Shown: in pieces, positions 35,615 to 44,466 of the stretch | How positions within the stretch are numbered: position 1 is the first letter of the stretch | How the letters are laid out: each line of letters begins with the position of its first letter | Assembly: GCF_001270495.1 (NCBI RefSeq) | Contig: NZ_LGUR01000240.1 | Span: 30,227-94,226 of the forward strand | Source: Streptomyces viridochromogenes | GTDB taxonomy: Bacteria > Actinomycetota > Actinomycetes > Streptomycetales > Streptomycetaceae | Reading direction: 5' to 3' | DNA length: 64,000 nucleotides | Position numbers and translations under genes: made by a program | Notes under the pieces: generated by a model | What the model saw: only the letters and a program-made list of their open reading frames with translations | Told to the model about the DNA's origin: nothing | Databases searched by the model: none

Positions 35615-38600
35615 TCGCTCGTCTCTCCGGTCGGTGCGAGGTACTGCCACCAGCGGTCGATCACGGCGTCGTGCCAGTCGGGCAGGGTGATGCCGTGCGG
35701 GCGCAGGGCGGCGAGGGTGGCTTCGTTGCGGTGGCGGGCCGGTGCCGCCGGATCGGCGTCGCACAGCTCGCGCAGGTGCTCCCGGTAGGCCAGGGCGGGC
35801 AGTTCGGTGCCCCGGGCCACCGCGTCGTCCAGCCGCCCGAGCCAGGTGGCCAGGCCGACCGGGTGGGTGCGGGAACCCCTGCGCCGGTCGTGGCCCGCGA
35901 GGAACACGCCGAGCCCGGTACGGCGCGGGTGGTGCAGGTGGTGGACCGTGCCCGGCGGGGCGTCGGCGAGGGCCAGCGCCACCAGGGCGCGGGCCATGAC
36001 GTCGACGGGCAGGGCGTCGGAGGCCAGGGCCGGGTGGTCGGGGTAGCAGCCGAGGGCGGCCGAACTGACCAGGAGCCGGGTGAGCATGTCGTCGTGGCTG
36101 AGTGCACCGGTCGTCGCGCTGCCGCCGGCGCGGCCCAGCCGGTACGTCCGGGCGTCGGCCCCTCGGGCGACAGCCTGACGGACGAGGTGTTCGGCCGCCC
36201 ACTTCGCCGCGGCGTAGCCCCGTCCGCGCGGATGGCGTTCCCGCTCGGCCGGGGTGGACTCGCTGAGGGTGCGCGGCCGGCCGTCCGGCGTGTGCTCCCG
36301 CAGCACGGCCAGGGTGGACACGTGGTGGAAGCGGGCGGCCGTGCACTCGGCGGCGATCCGCAGCAGCTCCTGGGTCCCGCCGACGTTGGCCGCGGCCAGG
36401 TGCTGGTAGCCGGAGAGATGGTGGACCTCGGCGCCCAGGTGCAGGACGGTGGCGGCCGCACGGGCCGCGTCCTGCCCGGCGGTTCCGGTCAGCCCGAGGC
36501 CGGGCAGGGTGAGGTCACCGGGCAGCGGCACGATCCGGGGATCGGCGGCGTCCAGGGCGAGCGCGTGCCGGCGGGCCGCCCCCGCCAGCCGGGCGCGGGC
36601 CGCGTCGGGCGTCGCGGCGCGCACCAGGCACAGCACCGGTCCCTCGGTACGGTCCAGCAGTTCCCGCAGGACGTGGATGCCGACGAACCCGGTGGCGCCG
36701 GTGAGCAGGACGGAGTCGGTGCGGCGGGGGGCGGCGACGGGTCCGGTGAAGGCGATGGCGGGATCGAGCACCACGTCGTCGGGGAGTACCACCGCGGTCT
36801 CGGTGCCCGCGTCGGTGCCGGTGAGTGCGCGCGCGGTTGCCCGCACCGTCGGCTCGGCGAGGAAGTCACGGACCCGAAGGCGGGTGCCGTACCGTCGCTC
36901 GATCTCGCCGAGCAGCCGGATGACGCGCAGCGAGTGCCCGCCGAGGGCGAAGAAGTCGTCCGCCGGGCCGATGGCCGGGCCGGCCCCGAGGACCTCCCGC
37001 CACAGCGCCAGCAGCCCCTGCTCCAGCGGGCTCTCGGCGGGACCGGGTTCCCCGGCCGGGCCGCGGTGCCGGGCGCGGTCGGCGAAGCGGATGGCGAGCG
37101 CCGCGCGGTCGGCCTTGCCGTGGCTGCTGGTGGGGATGTGCGCGACCGGCACGATGAGCCTGGGCACCATGTGGCCGGGCAGATGGCGGACGAGATGGGC
37201 GCGAGCCTCCTGCTCGTCGGCGCTGCCCACGTAGGCCACGCCCAGGTCGGCGTCGGGTCCCTCGCCGACCAGTACCGCGACGGCCTCACCGATGCCCTGA
37301 TGGCGGGTCAGGGTCGCCTCGATCTCACCGAGTTCGATCCGGAAGCCGCGCAGCTTGATCTGCCCGTCGAGCCGGCCCAGGTAGTCCAGCGTGCCGTCGG
37401 GCAGCCGGCGTACCCGGTCCCCGGTGCGGTACAGGCGCCGGTCGCCGAGGACCGGGACCGTGGTGAACAGGTCGCGGGTGCGTTCGGGGTTGTTCCAGTA
37501 GCCGAGGGCGACGCCCGCGCCGCCGAGCCAGAGCTCCCCGGGGACGCCGGTGGCGGCGAGCCGGCCGTGGCGGTCGATCACCTGCGCCGTGGTGCCCGGC
37601 AGCGCCCGCCCGATCGGGACCCTGCCGCGGTCCTCGTCCGGTCCGGCCTCGTGGGTGGTGGCGAGGATCGCCGCCTCGGTGGGGCCGTAGCCGTTGATGA
37701 CGACGCGGCCTCGGGCGTAGTGGCGGGTGTCGTGCGGGTCGGCGGGCTCGCCGGCCACGACCAGGACCCGCACCGAGGCCAGATCGGGGCGGCCCAGCGC
37801 GCGCAGCAGTGAGGGGACGATGACCATCACGGTCACGCCGTTGTCCCGCAGGACACGGCCGAGCCCGGCGGCGTCCCCGCGGGCGGCGTCCCCGCAGTAC
37901 ACCAGGGTGCCGCCGGAGACGAGGGGCATGAACTGCTCGTAGGCCGCCACGTCGAAGCCGGGCGAGGTGAGCTGCAACCAGACGTCGTCCGAGGTGAAGG
38001 GATGGCGGGCCAGGTTGGCGTGCAGGGTGTTGACGACCGACCGGTGCGAGACGACCACGCCGCGCGGCCGGCCGGTGCTGCCGGAGGTGTAGATGATGTA
38101 CGCGGGGTCGGCGGCGCCGGCCGCCTCCCGCGCGGGCGGCGTCTCGTCCGAGGGCCGGACGAGCCGGTCGATGTCCAGGACGGGCGGCACACCGCCGGGG
38201 TCCGTGCCGGGGCCGAACAGCCGGTCGGAGATGTCCTTCGCGGTCACCAGCATCCCGGCCCGGGCGTCCGCGAGGACGTACCGCAGCCGCTCGGCCGGAT
38301 ACGCGGGGTCGAGCGGGACGTAGGCAGCGCCGGTCTTGAGCACGCCGAGGACGGCCACGACCAGCAGGGGGGTCCGCTCCAGGCAGAGAGCGACCCGCTC
38401 ACCGGGCCCCGCCCCCCGGGCGCGGAGCCGGGCGGCCACGTCGTCGGAGAGCCGGTCGAGTTCGCCGTAGGTGAGGGCGGTGTCCTCCCCGAGCACGGCC
38501 GTCTTGCCGGGGTGGCCGGCGGCCGCGCGGGCGAACAGCGAGGTGAGGGTGGCGTCCGGGTCGACCGGCCGCCCCTCGGACTCCGCGGTGGCCAGGAGCC

Positions 38601-41600
38601 GTCCCCGCTCGCCGGGTTCGAGCAGCTCGATGTCGCGCAGGACCTGGTCGGAACCGGCGTCGGCGAGCCGGCCCAGCACGGCGACGAGCTGACCCGCGAG
38701 CCGCTCGACGGAGTCCCGGCGGTAGAGGTCGGTGCTGAACTCCACCTCCAGCCCGAGTCCCCGCGGCGACTCCTGGAAGGTGAAGGTCAGTTCGAACTTC
38801 GCGGTGTCGTCGTCGGCCGCCGGCCAGGGCTCGACCGGCGCCGGGCCCAACCGGAGCGGGCGGGGCGGGTGCTGCTGGTGGTTGACGACCACGCGGAAGG
38901 GGCTGGTCGCGCGGGAGACACCCGTGGCGCCGAGTTCCCGGCACACCGTCTGGAAGGGCACCTCGTGGTGGCCGTGGGCGGCGGCCGACGCCCCGCGGAC
39001 CCGCCGGAACAGGGTGGCGACCGGGGTGTCCGCGGTGGCCTCGACCCGGATCGGCAGCAGGTTGACGAAGTAGCCGACGAGGTCCTCGGTGCCGGCCCGG
39101 CCGCGGCCCGTGGTCAGGCTGCCGAGGCAGAGCGAGTCGCGTTCGGCGTGCGCCGCGAGGACGGTGTACACGCCGGCCAGGCAGAACATGAAACGGCTGA
39201 CGCCGTGCCGGCGGGCGGCCTCGGCGTACCGCTCGCTCTCGGCGGCGCCGATCCTCAGCCGCACCCGGTCACCGGCCCCGCTGAGCACGGCCGGCCGGGG
39301 GTGGTCGGTGACCAGGTCGGGGGCGGCGGCGCCGCCGTCGAGGGCGCCGCGCCAGAACTCCAGCGCGGCGGCCTCGCGTTCCCGGATACGGCCGAGGGCC
39401 TCGCGCACATGGTCGGCGAACGTCAGCCGGAGCGGAGCCAGTTGGGCGGCGTGGTCGTCGTAGAGGGCCGACAGCTCGGTGAAGAAGAGGTCGAGGGACC
39501 AGTCGTCGGCGATGAGGTGGTGGATGTCGAAGTGGACGACGGTGGCGGATCCGTCGAGGCTGACCACGAGGGTGCGGACGAGCGGGGACGCGTCGTCGGG
39601 GGTCGCCCGGGCGGCGACGAGCGCGCGGATCCGGTGCCGCTGCTCCGCCGGCGGGACCCGGGTCATGTCGTAGTGGTCCACGGCGGCGCCGGGATCCGCG
39701 TCCGGTGTCTGCCACCAGCCGTCCGCGTCCTGCCGCACCACGGTGCGCAGTGCCGTCTGCCGCTGACCGAGCCTGGTGAGCGCCTGCCGCAGCCGGTCCA
39801 CGTCGACCGGCCCCCGCACCAGGAAGGTGCGGGAGATGACGTACCGCTTCCCCGGCGCGGCCTGCTGCTCGAACCAGATGCCCTCCTGCCCGGGCAGCAG
39901 CGGGGTCCGGCCGGACGCGTCCGGCACCTGCCGGCCGGCGGCCGGTGCCGCGGTCCCGCCCGGGGCGGCGGCGTCGACGAGTGCGGCGAGCCCGCGCACC
40001 GTGGACGCCCGGAACAGGTCCCCGACGGACAGGGCCGCGCCGGTCGCACTCTCCAGACGGGCCAGGACGACCATGGCGGCGAGCGAGTCGCCGCCCGCGG
40101 CGAGGAAGTCGCTGTCGGTGCCGACCGGGGCGCCGAGCACGTCCTGCCACAGACCCGCCACGGCCCGCTCGGTGGGTGTGCTCGGGAGGCCGGACCCGGC
40201 CGTGGCGTCCGCCCGCCCGGCCAGTCGGGCGAGAGCGGGGCGGTCGGTCTTGCCGTTCGGGGTGACCGGCAGCTCCGTGAGCGGTGTCACGGTCGCGGGG
40301 ACCTGCGGCGTAGGCAGGAGCCCCGCCACGTGGGCGACGAGGTCCGGTTCGGCGGCGGGCTCCCGCAGGACGACGAACGCCACGAGCCTGCGCCGTTCAC
40401 CGGTGCCCCGGGCCACCACGGCGGCCTCACGGACCGCGGGATGGGCGAGCAGGGCCCGTTCCGTCTCGACCGGTTCGACCCGGTGGCCGCGGATCTTCAC
40501 CTGGTCGTCGGTGCGGCCGAGGAAGGCGAGATTGCCGTCCGGCAGCAGCCGGACCCGGTCGCCGGTGAGGTAGGCGGTGCGATCGGCGCGGCCGGGCTCG
40601 GGGACGAACCGCTCGGCGGTGAGGTCGGGACGGCCCAGGTAGCCGCGGGCCACGCCGGCCCCGCCGACACAGAGTTCGCCCTCCTCGCCTGGGGCGACGG
40701 GGCGCCGATCGCGGTCGACCACGTGGACGATGGCGTCGGCGAAGGGGCGGCCGATGGGCACGTCCGGCCAGTCGTCGCCGTACGGGTGGTCCGCGTCGAG
40801 CACCAGCCAGCAGGCGTAGACGGTCGTCTCCGTGGGGCCGTAGCCGTTGACGATCCGGCATCCGGGCAGCTCGCGCAGCGCGGTGCGCACGGCCTCGGCC
40901 GAGGCCCGGTCGCCGCCCGACACACACAGCCGCAGTCCGCGCAAGGCTTCGGTGATGTGCTCCATGGCCAGCTGGAACAGCGGTGCGGCCAGCCGCAGCA
41001 CGCTCACCCCGTGCCGGCGCACCTCCCGCCCGATGTCATGGACGCCGGGCCGCGCGGCCTCGGGCAGGACGAGTGTGGCCCCGTTCAGCAGGGCGCCCCA
41101 GATCTCGAAGACGGACGGGTCGACATGGAGGGGGGCGAGCTGGAGGACCACGTCGTCGGGCCCGAACCCCGCCTGCGGGGCACGGGCGAGCGCGAGGACC
41201 GAACGGTGTGCCACCCGCACGCCCTTGGGGCGGCCGGTGGTGCCCGAGGTGGCGATGACGTAGCCGAGCATGTCCGGGCCGCTGCCCGGCGCGACGGAGA
41301 GCGGTCCGGGGTCCGGCATCTCCTCGTCGACGGCCAGGACCCGCACCCCGGGCAGCAGCGTGCGCAGCCGGTCGGCCTCGGCGGGCGCCACCCACAGGGT
41401 GCGCAGGCCGAAGTCCTCCACCAGGGCGCGCAGTCGCGCGTCGGGCGCGTCCGGGTCGAGCGGCACGTACGCGCATCCGGCGAGGACCGTGCCGAGGACG
41501 GCGGCGACGGTCCCCGCGGACCGCGGGGCGCGGATGCCGACCGGTTCGCCGGCCGCCCCGGCACCGCCGAGCCGGGCCGCGACGGACGCGGCCCAGCCGG

Positions 41601-41715
41601 CCAGCCGACGGTAGGTCAGGCGCAGGTCGCCGTGGACGAGCGCGGTGTGCTCGGGGCGGGTGCGTACGACGTCGGCGAAGGCGTCGCCGAGGGAGTGGGC
41701 GCTGGCTGCGTTCAT
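35611..41715 (-). CDS. two-module NRPS with reductive release (A-T-C-A-T-R)
   Basis: A complete 2034-aa synthetase. Order: A1 (about 10-480; ATSGTTGRPKG, NGYGPTETT, PNGKTDRPAL), T1 (about 505-575; LAAGGDSLAAM), C (about 595-1020; the active site HHLIADD near 733), A2 (about 1040-1520; YTSGSTGRPRG, NGYGPTEAA, SHGKADRAAL), T2 (about 1560-1630; FALGGHSLRVI), R (about 1665-2030; LLTGATGFVGIHVL, YAAAKWAAEHLV). The reductase frees a dipeptide as an aldehyde or alcohol; the same domain order occurs in aureusimine-type synthetases. Specificity residues read by eye are D-P-F-R-C-S-G-V-Y-K (A1) and D-V-Y-V-V-A-G-I-L-K (A2). Both keep the Asp for an alpha-amine but match no standard code I know. No thioesterase, epimerase or methyltransferase domain is present. 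Confidence 0.93.
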   Translation of the reverse strand: MNAASAHSLGDAFADVVRTRPEHTALVHGDLRLTYRRLAGWAASVAARLGGAGAAGEPVGIRAPRSAGTVAAVLGTVLAGCAYVPLDPDAPDARLRALVEDFGLRTLWVAPAEADRLRTLLPGVRVLAVDEEMPDPGPLSVAPGSGPDMLGYVIATSGTTGRPKGVRVAHRSVLALARAPQAGFGPDDVVLQLAPLHVDPSVFEIWGALLNGATLVLPEAARPGVHDIGREVRRHGVSVLRLAAPLFQLAMEHITEALRGLRLCVSGGDRASAEAVRTALRELPGCRIVNGYGPTETTVYACWLVLDADHPYGDDWPDVPIGRPFADAIVHVVDRDRRPVAPGEEGELCVGGAGVARGYLGRPDLTAERFVPEPGRADRTAYLTGDRVRLLPDGNLAFLGRTDDQVKIRGHRVEPVETERALLAHPAVREAAVVARGTGERRRLVAFVVLREPAAEPDLVAHVAGLLPTPQVPATVTPLTELPVTPNGKTDRPALARLAGRADATAGSGLPSTPTERAVAGLWQDVLGAPVGTDSDFLAAGGDSLAAMVVLARLESATGAALSVGDLFRASTVRGLAALVDAAAPGGTAAPAAGRQVPDASGRTPLLPGQEGIWFEQQAAPGKRYVISRTFLVRGPVDVDRLRQALTRLGQRQTALRTVVRQDADGWWQTPDADPGAAVDHYDMTRVPPAEQRHRIRALVAARATPDDASPLVRTLVVSLDGSATVVHFDIHHLIADDWSLDLFFTELSALYDDHAAQLAPLRLTFADHVREALGRIREREAAALEFWRGALDGGAAAPDLVTDHPRPAVLSGAGDRVRLRIGAAESERYAEAARRHGVSRFMFCLAGVYTVLAAHAERDSLCLGSLTTGRGRAGTEDLVGYFVNLLPIRVEATADTPVATLFRRVRGASAAAHGHHEVPFQTVCRELGATGVSRATSPFRVVVNHQQHPPRPLRLGPAPVEPWPAADDDTAKFELTFTFQESPRGLGLEVEFSTDLYRRDSVERLAGQLVAVLGRLADAGSDQVLRDIELLEPGERGRLLATAESEGRPVDPDATLTSLFARAAAGHPGKTAVLGEDTALTYGELDRLSDDVAARLRARGAGPGERVALCLERTPLLVVAVLGVLKTGAAYVPLDPAYPAERLRYVLADARAGMLVTAKDISDRLFGPGTDPGGVPPVLDIDRLVRPSDETPPAREAAGAADPAYIIYTSGSTGRPRGVVVSHRSVVNTLHANLARHPFTSDDVWLQLTSPGFDVAAYEQFMPLVSGGTLVYCGDAARGDAAGLGRVLRDNGVTVMVIVPSLLRALGRPDLASVRVLVVAGEPADPHDTRHYARGRVVINGYGPTEAAILATTHEAGPDEDRGRVPIGRALPGTTAQVIDRHGRLAATGVPGELWLGGAGVALGYWNNPERTRDLFTTVPVLGDRRLYRTGDRVRRLPDGTLDYLGRLDGQIKLRGFRIELGEIEATLTRHQGIGEAVAVLVGEGPDADLGVAYVGSADEQEARAHLVRHLPGHMVPRLIVPVAHIPTSSHGKADRAALAIRFADRARHRGPAGEPGPAESPLEQGLLALWREVLGAGPAIGPADDFFALGGHSLRVIRLLGEIERRYGTRLRVRDFLAEPTVRATARALTGTDAGTETAVVLPDDVVLDPAIAFTGPVAAPRRTDSVLLTGATGFVGIHVLRELLDRTEGPVLCLVRAATPDAARARLAGAARRHALALDAADPRIVPLPGDLTLPGLGLTGTAGQDAARAAATVLHLGAEVHHLSGYQHLAAANVGGTQELLRIAAECTAARFHHVSTLAVLREHTPDGRPRTLSESTPAERERHPRGRGYAAAKWAAEHLVRQAVARGADARTYRLGRAGGSATTGALSHDDMLTRLLVSSAALGCYPDHPALASDALPVDVMARALVALALADAPPGTVHHLHHPRRTGLGVFLAGHDRRRGSRTHPVGLATWLGRLDDAVARGTELPALAYREHLRELCDADPAAPARHRNEATLAALRPHGITLPDWHDAVIDRWWQYLAPTGETSE

Positions 41716-41725
41716 GTGGTCTGGT

Positions 41726-42130
41726 TCAGCGCTCCTGACCGAGGGCCTCGACCACGCTGGCGGTGTCGTAGAGGTCCAGGTAGCGCGAGATCAGACCGTC
41801 GCGCACGGTGAAGACGTTCATCCACTGGGCTTCGTAGTGGCGGTCGTTGGCGAGCACCCGGGTGCGGCTGACGCCGAGGACCACGACCCGGTCGCCGGCG
41901 TCCAGGTAGTCGTACGGCACGCACTCCCGCACCTGGATCAGGTCGCGGACGATGGAGAAGAACTGGCGGAATCCCTCGACGCCCCGGTAGGTGCCCGCCC
42001 AGGGCAGGGACTTCGGGCCGTGGTAGACCCACTCGAAGTCGTCGGTGAGCAGGGCCTCGATGTCCGTCAGCCGGCCTTCGTCGAAGAGCGTGAAGAAACG
42101 GCGGATCACATCGACGTTCTGCTGGCTCAT
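41726..42130 (-). CDS. SnoaL-like (NTF2-fold) small protein
   Basis: A 134-aa protein of the SnoaL / nuclear transport factor 2 fold. It begins QQNVDVIRRFFTLFDEGRLT, followed by a short beta-rich body that ends WMNVFTVRDGLISRYLDLYD. These proteins form cone-shaped pockets and can act as cyclases, isomerases, hydroxylases or simple binding proteins. ATG 42130 overlaps the stop of the two-domain aminotransferase (ATGA), and its own stop is 10 bp from the NRPS start. Because it is wedged between aminotransferase and NRPS, it may help in cyclisation of an imine or aldehyde, but this is speculation. Confidence 0.82.
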   Translation of the reverse strand: MSQQNVDVIRRFFTLFDEGRLTDIEALLTDDFEWVYHGPKSLPWAGTYRGVEGFRQFFSIVRDLIQVRECVPYDYLDAGDRVVVLGVSRTRVLANDRHYEAQWMNVFTVRDGLISRYLDLYDTASVVEALGQER

Positions 42131-44406
42131 ACGGTGCTCCTTGCGGTGGTCGGGGTGCGCACGAAGGCACGGGCCCGCTCCCCGAGGTGGAAGAGGCCCA
42201 CCTGGGCGAGAAGGCGGTACGGGGACGTGCGCGAGAGTTCGCGGGCCGCGCGCATCACCTGGCGGATCTCGTCCTCGGTGGCGACCAGCGGCAGCAGGAA
42301 GACGTCGTAGACGACGAAGGCCCTGGCCCGGGTGATCCACCAGAGGATCAGGGCGAAGGTCATCCACTCGCCCTCGGGTTCGAGGAAGCGGCGCAGCGGT
42401 CCGGGGACGCGCGGTTCGAAGCGGCCCAGCAGGCCCTCGGCGAAGCGGCGCCCGACGACGCCGGCGGGCCCGGTGTCCATCGCGGCGATCCCCTCGTCCA
42501 CCACGGCGGACAGGGCCGCCACCCGCCGCTCCAGTTGCAGCGCGTCGACCTGGGCGACGGCCTGGAGGGAGAAGTGGGCGCCGAGCTGGTGGGCGTGCTG
42601 CGTGCGCAGCTCCTCGACCAGCTGGGGGTTGGTGCGCCGGGCGGCCTCGTGGACGGCGTCGGACACCAGGGCGGCCCCGGTGGGGAAGCAGCCGTAGCTG
42701 AGCGCCTTCGACAGGCTCATCAGGTCGACCTCGGGCAGCCTGCCCCGGTGCGCGAACCGGGTGCCGCAGCGGTAGTACGAGGTGAGGACCTCGTCGACGC
42801 CGACCAGATATCCGTGCCGCTCGCGGCCCTCGGAGACGGCGTCGAGGAGGGGGGACGGGATGGGGGCGTAGGAGTCGGAGCTGCCGTGGACGAGTTCGAT
42901 CCAGACCAGGCCGACCTCACCGGTCGCCGCCTCCTCGCGGAACTCCTCGGCGGCGTGCGGGGTGTACGGGTCGATGTAGCGGATGTCCTCGTACAGCGGC
43001 CCGAACGGGGCCCGGGTGCGCTCGGCGGCGGTGGCCAGCAGGGACACGAGGGTCTTGCCGCCGTAGTTGTGCTTGAAGACCACGATCCGGCGCCGCTCGG
43101 GGCGGGCCAGCCGGGCCAGGATCATCGCGCTCTCCACCGCCGAGGCGCCGCTGACGGCGGGAAAGGTGTGGGGCAGGCCGGTGTCCCGGGCGAGGACGCG
43201 CTGGAGGTCGGCGACATAGTCCCGCCCCGGGTCGTGTGCGTGGACGACGTCGGTGAGCGCGTCGGCGGGGTTGTGGCCGTTGATCCCGAGGCCCGCCCCG
43301 CACAGCCCGTCGACGAGGTCGAGGCGGCGGCCCGAGTCCAGCTGGACGGTGAGCCGGGAGCCCTTGGCGCGTACGACGTGGAGGGCGCCGCGCAGCTTGC
43401 GGTGCATCCGCACGGTCATCGGGTTGACATGCCGGGCGTACAGGTCGAGGGTGCGCTGCCAGTCGCGGTCAGAGGCCGCGAGGACGCGGTGCACGGGGTG
43501 CCGTTCGTCCCAGCGGCCCAGCAGCCGGGTCTTGACCGCGCGCATGGCTACGGTGTTGCCGCCGTACGTGTTGGAGTGCAGGAACCCGGTCGACGGGGTG
43601 GACCAGGGCGCGAACAGGTCGGGGCTGCCGGCGAAGGCGCCGAAGGGGACCTCGTACCCGGTGAGGGACTCCCCGAGGACGAAGAGGTCGGGCCGCAGCG
43701 CGCGCACACTGTCGCAGGGCGGGGCGAGCGGGTCGACGTCGGACAGGTCCAGGACGATGCGGGTGCCGCGGCCCCGGACGTCCTCGACGAATGCGGCCAG
43801 GTCGGCCAGCGCGTCCGCGTCGAGCCGCTCCGTGCCGCGCAGCACCAGGCCGCAGTGGTCGGCGTCGGCGGCCGCCGCACGCAGTGCGGCCAGGGTGGGG
43901 TGGCCGTGGAGGCCGGGGGCGAGCGCCCGCTCGGGGCCGTCGCCGAGCGGGTCGGCGCGCCGGGTGAGGGTGCCGTCGGGGTCGAGGACGAGGACGCGTC
44001 CGCGGTGCCGGGCCGCGGAACCGGCCGCGCCGTGGCGCACCAGCTTGACGGCTCCGTGGAGGGCCTCGTACCGCGAGTTTGCGAAGAAGCAGCGGTGGGT
44101 CGCGGCCCCGCCGAGTTCGCGCAGGAACTCGCTGATGAGGTGGCCCGTGTGGGCGGAGTCCGCGGTCACGAACCAGGAGGGCATCGCGAAGATCGGATGC
44201 TCCTGCTCGATGAGGTCGGAGAGGGTGGCGAGGGTGTCGCGGCCCGCGGAGCGGAACAGGGTGGTGGCCGTGGCGGATGCGACGTCGTGATTCTGGACGT
44301 GGTTCTGGAACAAGGCGACACCTGGGCTCGAAGCGGGTTCGGGCGGTTCGTCGGGGCGCGGCCCTGCCGTCGAATTCCCCTTTGCCAGGGAGGAGTTCGA
44401 CGACAA
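42127..44406 (-). CDS. tandem class III aminotransferase with degenerate first domain
   Basis: A 759-aa protein of two aminotransferase-like parts. The C-terminal part (about 330-735) is an active-looking class III enzyme: VSGASAVESAMILARL, the cofactor-ring Asp in LVGVDEVLTSYYRCG, and the PLP lysine near 567 in SLSKALSYGCFPTGAAL. The N-terminal part (about 60-320) repeats the large domain: NSRYEALHGAVKLVRHG, IVLDLSDVDPL, then GESLTGYEVPFGAF near 247 and TGFLHSNTYGGNTVAM. In that last motif the PLP lysine is replaced by Glu. The first domain therefore cannot form the internal aldimine and may be structural or bind substrate. ATG 44406 follows the GH35 gene by 60 bp, and the stop overlaps the SnoaL gene. 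Substrate unknown. Confidence 0.85.
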   Translation of the reverse strand: MSSNSSLAKGNSTAGPRPDEPPEPASSPGVALFQNHVQNHDVASATATTLFRSAGRDTLATLSDLIEQEHPIFAMPSWFVTADSAHTGHLISEFLRELGGAATHRCFFANSRYEALHGAVKLVRHGAAGSAARHRGRVLVLDPDGTLTRRADPLGDGPERALAPGLHGHPTLAALRAAAADADHCGLVLRGTERLDADALADLAAFVEDVRGRGTRIVLDLSDVDPLAPPCDSVRALRPDLFVLGESLTGYEVPFGAFAGSPDLFAPWSTPSTGFLHSNTYGGNTVAMRAVKTRLLGRWDERHPVHRVLAASDRDWQRTLDLYARHVNPMTVRMHRKLRGALHVVRAKGSRLTVQLDSGRRLDLVDGLCGAGLGINGHNPADALTDVVHAHDPGRDYVADLQRVLARDTGLPHTFPAVSGASAVESAMILARLARPERRRIVVFKHNYGGKTLVSLLATAAERTRAPFGPLYEDIRYIDPYTPHAAEEFREEAATGEVGLVWIELVHGSSDSYAPIPSPLLDAVSEGRERHGYLVGVDEVLTSYYRCGTRFAHRGRLPEVDLMSLSKALSYGCFPTGAALVSDAVHEAARRTNPQLVEELRTQHAHQLGAHFSLQAVAQVDALQLERRVAALSAVVDEGIAAMDTGPAGVVGRRFAEGLLGRFEPRVPGPLRRFLEPEGEWMTFALILWWITRARAFVVYDVFLLPLVATEDEIRQVMRAARELSRTSPYRLLAQVGLFHLGERARAFVRTPTTARSTV

Positions 44407-44466
44407 GGCCGCGGGGGCGGGCGGCGGGAGGAGCGATGTCAGGTGCGCTCGCCCGCCGCCCGCGTC

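Noticed and set aside
38002..41811. Open frame of over 1200 codons on the plus strand, antisense to the NRPS
   Set aside because: It is a shadow of the high-GC codon bias of the NRPS gene. Its product is rich in Gly, Val, Arg and Asp with no domain, while the minus strand shows full NRPS motifs.
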